Origin: Palaemon carinicauda
Lineage: Eukaryota > Arthropoda > Malacostraca > Decapoda > Palaemonidae
Direction: 5' to 3'
Assembly: GCF_036898095.1 (NCBI RefSeq)
Contig: NC_090759.1
Span: 16,733,227 to 16,797,226, forward strand
Length of the DNA: 64,000 nt
Shown piece by piece: positions 59,074 to 64,000 of this stretch (positions are counted from its first letter, which is position 1; each line of letters opens with the position of its first letter). Both the position numbers and the translations under genes were made by a program. The notes under the pieces are model-generated. The model saw only the letters and a program-made list of their open reading frames with translations, made no database searches and was not told the origin of the DNA.

Positions 59074-59265
59074 TTATAAATGAGATTCTTAGCCTAAAAA
59101 CAAATGGAAATGTATATCTATATAATAAAGAAGGTGGCATATAAAACTAATGGTATACTATATACATTGAAAAATTGTAGATATTAAGCAAAAATTCAGA
59201 CAGAATATCCTAAACAATGAAACTGATACTTGCATTATGGTTAGGTAGGCAAGTACAAATATTTA

Positions 59266-60440
59266 TTAACAGCTTTGGTACCCAGAATACAAGAGATTTG
59301 TATATGATTTCTTAAAAGATCGAACGTTAAGCAATGCCTTTAGATAAGCGGGCAGAGTATTCCAATGTTTAATACCTTGATATAGATACGATTGCTCGAA
59401 TCTATTAATACGTATGAAAGGAAGAGTTGTTTGAATTTCTTGTTCCATATGGATGAACTGATTGTTCCTGAATTATTTTTCGTCTTAAATCTGGAAATTT
59501 GTTTAATTTAAGTGTTTGGAACATAGTATTCATAGAGGAGAGCTTATAAGTGTCTTCCAGCTTCAATATCAAGAGCGATCGGAAGAGTGGAGATGTATGA
59601 GCTCAGTAATCACTGGAGCTTATGATTCTTACCAGTCTTTTATTTTAATTACAATTAATGGTTGCAGGACGTTTCTAATACTACTACCCCACGCCGTAAT
59701 GCAGTAACTTAAGTGAGGAGATACTAACGAGTGATACAATTGTTTTATAATATGTAAAGGGAAATACTCTTTTAATCTATATATGATACCCATTACTTTG
59801 GCAATTTTGTTAACTGTCATATTAACATGCTCACAGAAAGTTAGTTTATTATCAAGAATTACCCCTAAAAATCTACCACTGGACTTTTGGTCAAGAGTGT
59901 GATTTCCTATACCAACCCTTATGTTATCTGGAACTCTACGCAAAGAAGACTATGAAATATGTCTTTCTTATATTTAAGGTTAACTTATTTGCTAGTAGCC
60001 AGTTTTTTACATGAGTTAAATCAGCTGTTAGTGTATCACAGAGGGAGTAGATATTTTTGTCTAAAACGAAGCGTAGTATCTTCGGCAGAATATGGAGCTT
60101 AACCTACCAACTGACCGAGGAAAAATAACGGGCCTAAGACTGATTCCTGGGGAATACTTTTTTTGACATCCATAACATATGAGAGATGGCCATCGAGGGT
60201 CACAAATTGTTTTCGACTCGTTAAGTAAGATTTTAGTAAGAGTGATGTATTTTCACGTATTCCATAATATTCCACAATGTTCGAGCTTGTTAAGAAGCAC
60301 ATCATGAGAGACAGTGTCAGAGGCTTTACTCAAATCTAAAAAGACCACACCAAGGTATTCATTTTTATTTATCGCATAGTAGATATTTTCGAAAAGATCA
60401 TTACCAGCATCACTTGTACTGACGCCACGCAGGAAGCCAT
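59266..60440 (-). pseudogene. Non-LTR retrotransposon RT fragment, minus strand
   Basis: From high to low coordinate: the A-box-like VVFLDLSKASDTVSHDVLL (about 60,345), SYLTSRKQFVTLDGHLSYVM and PQESVLGPLFF (60,099-60,305). The usual YADD is replaced by a text with AEDT after a deletion. Next come LTADLTHVKNWLLANKLTLN, then GRFLGVILDNKLTF and QLYHSLVSPHLSYCITAWGS (59,629-59,943) and the C-terminal NTLPAYLKALLNVRSFKK (59,266-59,448). CR1/Jockey-like. The active site is gone, so this is an old copy. Confidence 0.78.
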
Positions 60441-60483
60441 ACAGACAGGTAGAAAAGATATTACATCTAATAAAGAAAGAGTA

Positions 60484-60985
60484 ATAATTTTAATGATTTC
60501 AATAATAATGATAATTTTAAACATATTATTAATGATAGTAACGACAATGATGACAATGACGATGACGGGGACGATTCCAATGCCTCCTCTACTGCCGCTG
60601 ACAACAGTGATGACGAAGAGGACAACAAGGATGATAACAAGGATGACAATGACGACGACAACTACGACAACATCGATGATGACGATAACGAAAACGACAA
60701 CGACGACTATGATAATGACAATGACAATAATGGCAACAACAACGACAATGACGATGATGACACCTACGACAACGAAGTGATTAGCAATAACGGTGATAAT
60801 AAACTTTATAATTTCAATGATTTATATATTTTTAATAATGACAACGATGGCGATGATGATGTTAATTTTAATATATGCAACAGTTTTAACATGATAATAA
60901 CGACGACGACAATGATGATGACCACAACGATGATGACCATAACAACGATGTTAATTTTAATAATTTTATTTATTTTAATAATTTA
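60484..60985. repeat. Degenerate GAT/GAC/AAT trinucleotide tract
   Basis: About 500 bp of imperfect (RAY)n-like triplets (GATGAC, AACGAC, ACGATG and so on) with AT-rich ends. Frames of 95 and 69 codons are Thr/Met or Asp/Asn runs produced by the repeat. Confidence 0.85.
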
Positions 60986-60992
60986 AATAATA

Positions 60993-61800
60993 ATGATAAT
61001 TGTAATGATATTCATATCTTTTAATATCGATAATGACATCAATGGTGGTAACAATGAATACTTTCCTCTAAAAACAAAATATGTAAGTGTTAAAAGATTG
61101 ACGAATAAGTGGCTCTCCAAAGGACTACTTAAATCAATTTGCATTAAACATAATCTATATCGAAGTATGAAATTGGGTGCTTATAGTGCCCAACGCTATA
61201 GTAACTATTGTAATATGTTGCTTACGTTAATTCGCGCGGCAAAGAAAAAATATTTTGATGATACTTTTGATCAACTCCGAAAGGATGCTAAAAAATCCTG
61301 GGATCTCATTAACTTATCCCCCAGACCTGGCAAGAAAAAGCGCACGTCACTGAGAAAACACATCGGTCGTAACGGCGAAAACATTATTGACAGACAACAG
61401 ATTGCAAATGCTTTTAATCTTCATTTCTCTACAATTGGCGTCACTCTCTGAGATGCCCTACCTCAAAATAATCATTTAGATTTTTATTTCTATTTTCCTC
61501 CTTCAAATCAGCAGTCTATTTATTTGACCCCGTCTTCTCCACTTGAAGTAATCAACATTATAAAATAAACTAAAGAACAAAAAAGCAAATATTCATTCTC
61601 CCCCTACTAAACTATATAAGAATAATGCTAGTATACTTTCCATTCCAATATCCTTGTATTGCCTCTGGGATTTATCCTGAAATCTTTAAAATAGCGTGCG
61701 TTACTGTGTTACATAAGTCTGGTGATAAATCGGATGTCAATAACTAAGTTGCCTTCCCTTATTGAATAAAATTTTTGAAAAATTATTGCACAGTCGACTC
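60993..61800 (+). pseudogene. Non-LTR retrotransposon fragment upstream of RT, plus strand
   Basis: The frame 60,993-61,451 carries KTKYVSVKRLTNKWLSKGLL, RAAKKKYFDDTFDQLRKDAK and SWDLINLSP, then QQIANAFNLHFSTIG. That is the linker between endonuclease and RT in CR1/Jockey-type elements. Shorter pieces after it show ACVTVLHKSGDKSDV (RT box 1) near 61,695. The rest of the RT is missing. Confidence 0.72.
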
Positions 61801-61820
61801 TAATCTTTCTTTATTAGATG

Positions 61821-62118
61821 TGTGAGGACAACAAGATGAGCAGAGAGAGACTGACAATTTACTGAACACGGGCGGATAAGTAGCCCGGGAGGGAAACTTT
61901 TCCAACCGCCAATATCATTTGTGTTTTCATTCAAATATAAATTATAAATACCAAGGCGGTAGCCTAATGAAATATACATTATTAATCATAAAGATAAAAC
62001 TCTCAAAGAGCGCAACATCGTTATACAAAAATCCACTGTGGAATAAATAATAAAGTTACAATATACAGAAAAGAGTCCAGCGGGAGGAAACACGGCATGT
62101 AAGACAATGTCCTTACAA
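61821..62118 (-). repeat. 3' LTR of a second Gypsy element
   Basis: 298 bp, reading TGTGAGGACAAC...TTGTCCTTACA on the plus strand (TG...CA). The adjacent C-run (62,124-62,136) is the polypurine tract on the minus strand. The partner LTR is outside the window. Confidence 0.8.
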
Positions 62119-62165
62119 GTACTCCCCCCCCCCCCGACAGCGGGCAGCAGAGATGGTTGATCCGA

Positions 62166-62899
62166 TTAATCCCTGTATCGTGGAGGGCGACGTAATTCCC
62201 CTCTGGTGCTTGAGTGGAGGGGAAGGTTGCTCTGCTTCGAAGGAATCGTTTTCCCCTGTCGTTGCGTGGTTTTCTCCCATCTGGTGGAGGATTTGTTCTG
62301 AGGTGGAATCCTGGGTCTACCAGCACCCGCAGTGATCCTCTTGTTGTTTTCAAGGTACACTGGTTTTAATCGGTCAATCGTCACCCAATCATCTTGTCCG
62401 TGGACGTTCAAGAGGAAATAGTTGGCTGTTCTTTTGACAACCTCGTAAGGGCCACGATAAAGTCTAGTCAGGGGTTGGTGGTGATCATCGACCCGGATGA
62501 AGATGTAGTCGCAGTCGTCTAGGTTCTTAAGCGTGAAGTGTCTCTTCCTGTCCTCGTATGTTTTCGGGCATGGTCTGAATTTCCCGGCGATTTCTCCCCA
62601 GGGACTGTAAGTGCCTTGCCATAGACCTTCTCCACAGGAGAAGGTTCGCTGTCTGCCCTGGGAGCAGTGTGAAGGCCAAGGAGGACCCATGGGAGTTGCG
62701 CTTTCCAATGTTCGTCCGTACATCTCGCCATCAGGGCTGCCTTGAGTGTGCAATAAGCTCTCTCGACCATGCCGCTCACTGTAGGGTTGTATGCCATGGT
62801 GCCGTGGAGTGTCATTCCCATCAGGTTTGCCAGAGAGCCAGATCTCTGACAAGAAAGCGGAACCTCAGTGCTTCGGACATCGGAGTTGCTTCTAACCAT
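62166..62899 (-). pseudogene. Integrase C-terminal part of the second Gypsy element
   Basis: Two overlapping frames. The core remainder has AYNPTVSGMVERAYCTLKAA with the catalytic Glu and LPWVLLGLHTAPRADSEPSP. The C-terminal part has TRLYRGPYEVVKRTANYFLL and VTIDRLKPVYLE. The part before AYNPT is joined to a truncated upstream core; see the gene at 62,821-63,999. Confidence 0.82.
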
Positions 62900-63999
62900 C
62901 TAGTGGAGCGGTCAACGATCGTCAGGAGGTATCTTGCAGAACCTGAAGGCGGCAGAGGTCCCACGACGTCCACGTGGATGTGCCCGAATCGTCTCTTGGG
63001 TTGGGGAAAATCGCCGACTCCCGACCCAGGTTGGCGGTTGACCTTACTCGTCTGGCAGTTAATGCAGGTTCTCGCCCACTCACGGGAGTCTTTCTTGATT
63101 CCTGGCCAAATGAATTTCTCGGATAAAAGACGGGCTGTAGTGCGATCCGGGGGGTGTGATAATCCGTGGATGACGTCGAAGATCTTCCTTCTACAAGAGG
63201 CGGGAATCCATGCGCGTGGGCAGTCCGTGCTGGCGTCGCAGAGTATGGTTTCCCCGGCCGGCCTGAGGGGAATGTCCTTCATCTGTAGTGTTGATGCTGT
63301 CATACGATAGTCTTGGGCCTCTAAGTCGTTCTGCTGTTCTACGGTGAGGTTTGCGTAGTCGGTCCCCAGGTGGACCGCGTTGATCTCGATCCTGGAGAAG
63401 GCGTCGGCGACGGGGTTCTTCTTACCCGGTACATAGCTGATGGTGCAGCCGAATTCTGCGATGGCTGCCAGGTGTCGTTGTTGGCGAGAGGACCATGTGT
63501 CTGAAGACTTTGTGAAAGCGTGGATCAGGGGTTGGTGGTCCTTTGCGATGGTGAAGGGGGTCCCTTCAAGCATGTATCTGAAGTGGCGGACGGCGAGGTA
63601 GATGGCGAGGAGCTCCCTATTGAACATGCTGTACCTGGTTTCCACGGGTTTGAGTTTCTTGCTGAAGAAGGCCAAGGGCTGCGGGTAACCGTTGACGATC
63701 TGTTCGAGGACAGCACTGCAGGCGACGTTGCTGGTGTTGGTGGTCAACTTCAAGGGGGCACTGTCATCATGGTACACCAGGGGGGTGGCTTCGGCGAGGG
63801 CTGCCTTCGTCCTGTCAAAGGCGCGTTGCTGCAAGGGACCGCAGACGAGCTTCTTGGCTTTTCCCTTCTGGACGTTGTTGAGGGGAGTAAGGATGTGGGC
63901 GATGTTGGGGATGAAGTGACGGTAGTAGTTTACCATCCCCAAAAACTCCTGAAGGTGCCAGATGGTCGTTGGGGTTGGGAAGATTTTCACGGCGTCCAC
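62821..63999 (-). pseudogene. RT end, RNase H and integrase start of the second Gypsy element
   Basis: 392 open codons, cut by the window edge. It starts in the RT thumb (FLGMVNYYRHFIPNIAHI). RNase H shows LKLTTNTSNVACSAVLEQ (Asn where Asp is usual), RYSMFNRELLAIYLAVRHF and AKDHQPLIHAF. The integrase zinc finger shows HGLSHPPDRTTARLL then CINCQTSK, and the first core Asp is in HIHVDVVGPLPP. After EATPMSEALRF the core jumps almost at once to text next to the catalytic Glu, so the segment with the second Asp (the usual SDRG-type box) is deleted. The integrase is therefore dead. Confidence 0.87.
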
Positions 64000-64000
64000 C

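Larger units (their letters stand above)
62119..64000 (-). mobile_element. Ty3/Gypsy element, 3' part, runs off the window
   Basis: Minus-strand pol followed by polypurine tract and LTR. No copy of the outer Gypsy element's LTR or pol is involved; its protein text is clearly different (SYVPGKKNPVADAFSR type). Confidence 0.87.

Noticed and set aside
60493..60986. Thr/Met- and Asp/Asn-rich frames
   Set aside because: Products of the degenerate triplet tract.

Overview
This is eukaryotic, repeat-dominated DNA. I found no host gene, tRNA or rRNA that I can support. Almost every recognisable coding stretch belongs to a transposable element: piggyBac, DIRS-like tyrosine-recombinase retrotransposons, Ty3/Gypsy and errantivirus-like LTR elements, Tigger/pogo, and non-LTR elements. 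The mixture, with very long (TC)n, (GA)n, (AT)n and (AAT)n microsatellites, suggests an arthropod, most likely a decapod crustacean. That assignment is inference from repeat style only.

Region 1 (1-34,529) is a nest of DIRS-like elements, all read on the minus strand (order gag, RT/RNase H, tyrosine recombinase from high to low coordinate). Copy A (3,189-10,630, 18,407-19,311 and probably 27,015-27,044) is broken by three later insertions. A piggyBac sits in a TTAA at its left side (1-3,188). DIRS copy B (10,631-18,406) lies in its leader. DIRS copy C (19,312-27,014) lies in its right inverted terminal repeat. A 1.2-kb solo-LTR-like insert also splits its RT. Copy D (27,045-34,529) abuts A end to end. 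Copies B, C and D each have matching inverted terminal repeats, plus an internal segment complementary to the joined element ends, as in DIRS-1. Each copy also carries a CG-rich, minisatellite-bearing stretch within gag that looks intron-like.

Region 2 (34,530-38,288) holds degraded non-LTR retrotransposon pieces around an (AAT)n tract. Region 3 (38,294-57,518) is a three-layer nest. A Tigger DNA transposon (43,234-47,314, TA duplication) sits in the gag end of an errantivirus-like LTR element (about 40,784-54,090), which sits in the RNase H region of a minus-strand Ty3/Gypsy element (38,294-57,518, with an intact 5-bp GTTAC target duplication). By eye the LTR pair of the inner element differs by 2 substitutions and that of the outer by about 19, in agreement with the nesting order.

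Region 4 (57,524-64,000) has unassigned sequence, a large composite microsatellite, two non-LTR fragments in opposite orientation, a degenerate trinucleotide tract, and the 3' part of another minus-strand Gypsy element running off the window.

The most unusual signal crosses these regions. Several otherwise unrelated elements carry an extra 5 bases that turn a TA into TACTGTA, breaking reading frames. This is the expected excision scar of a transposon with CAG...CTG ends and a TA target, and the resident Tigger has exactly those ends.
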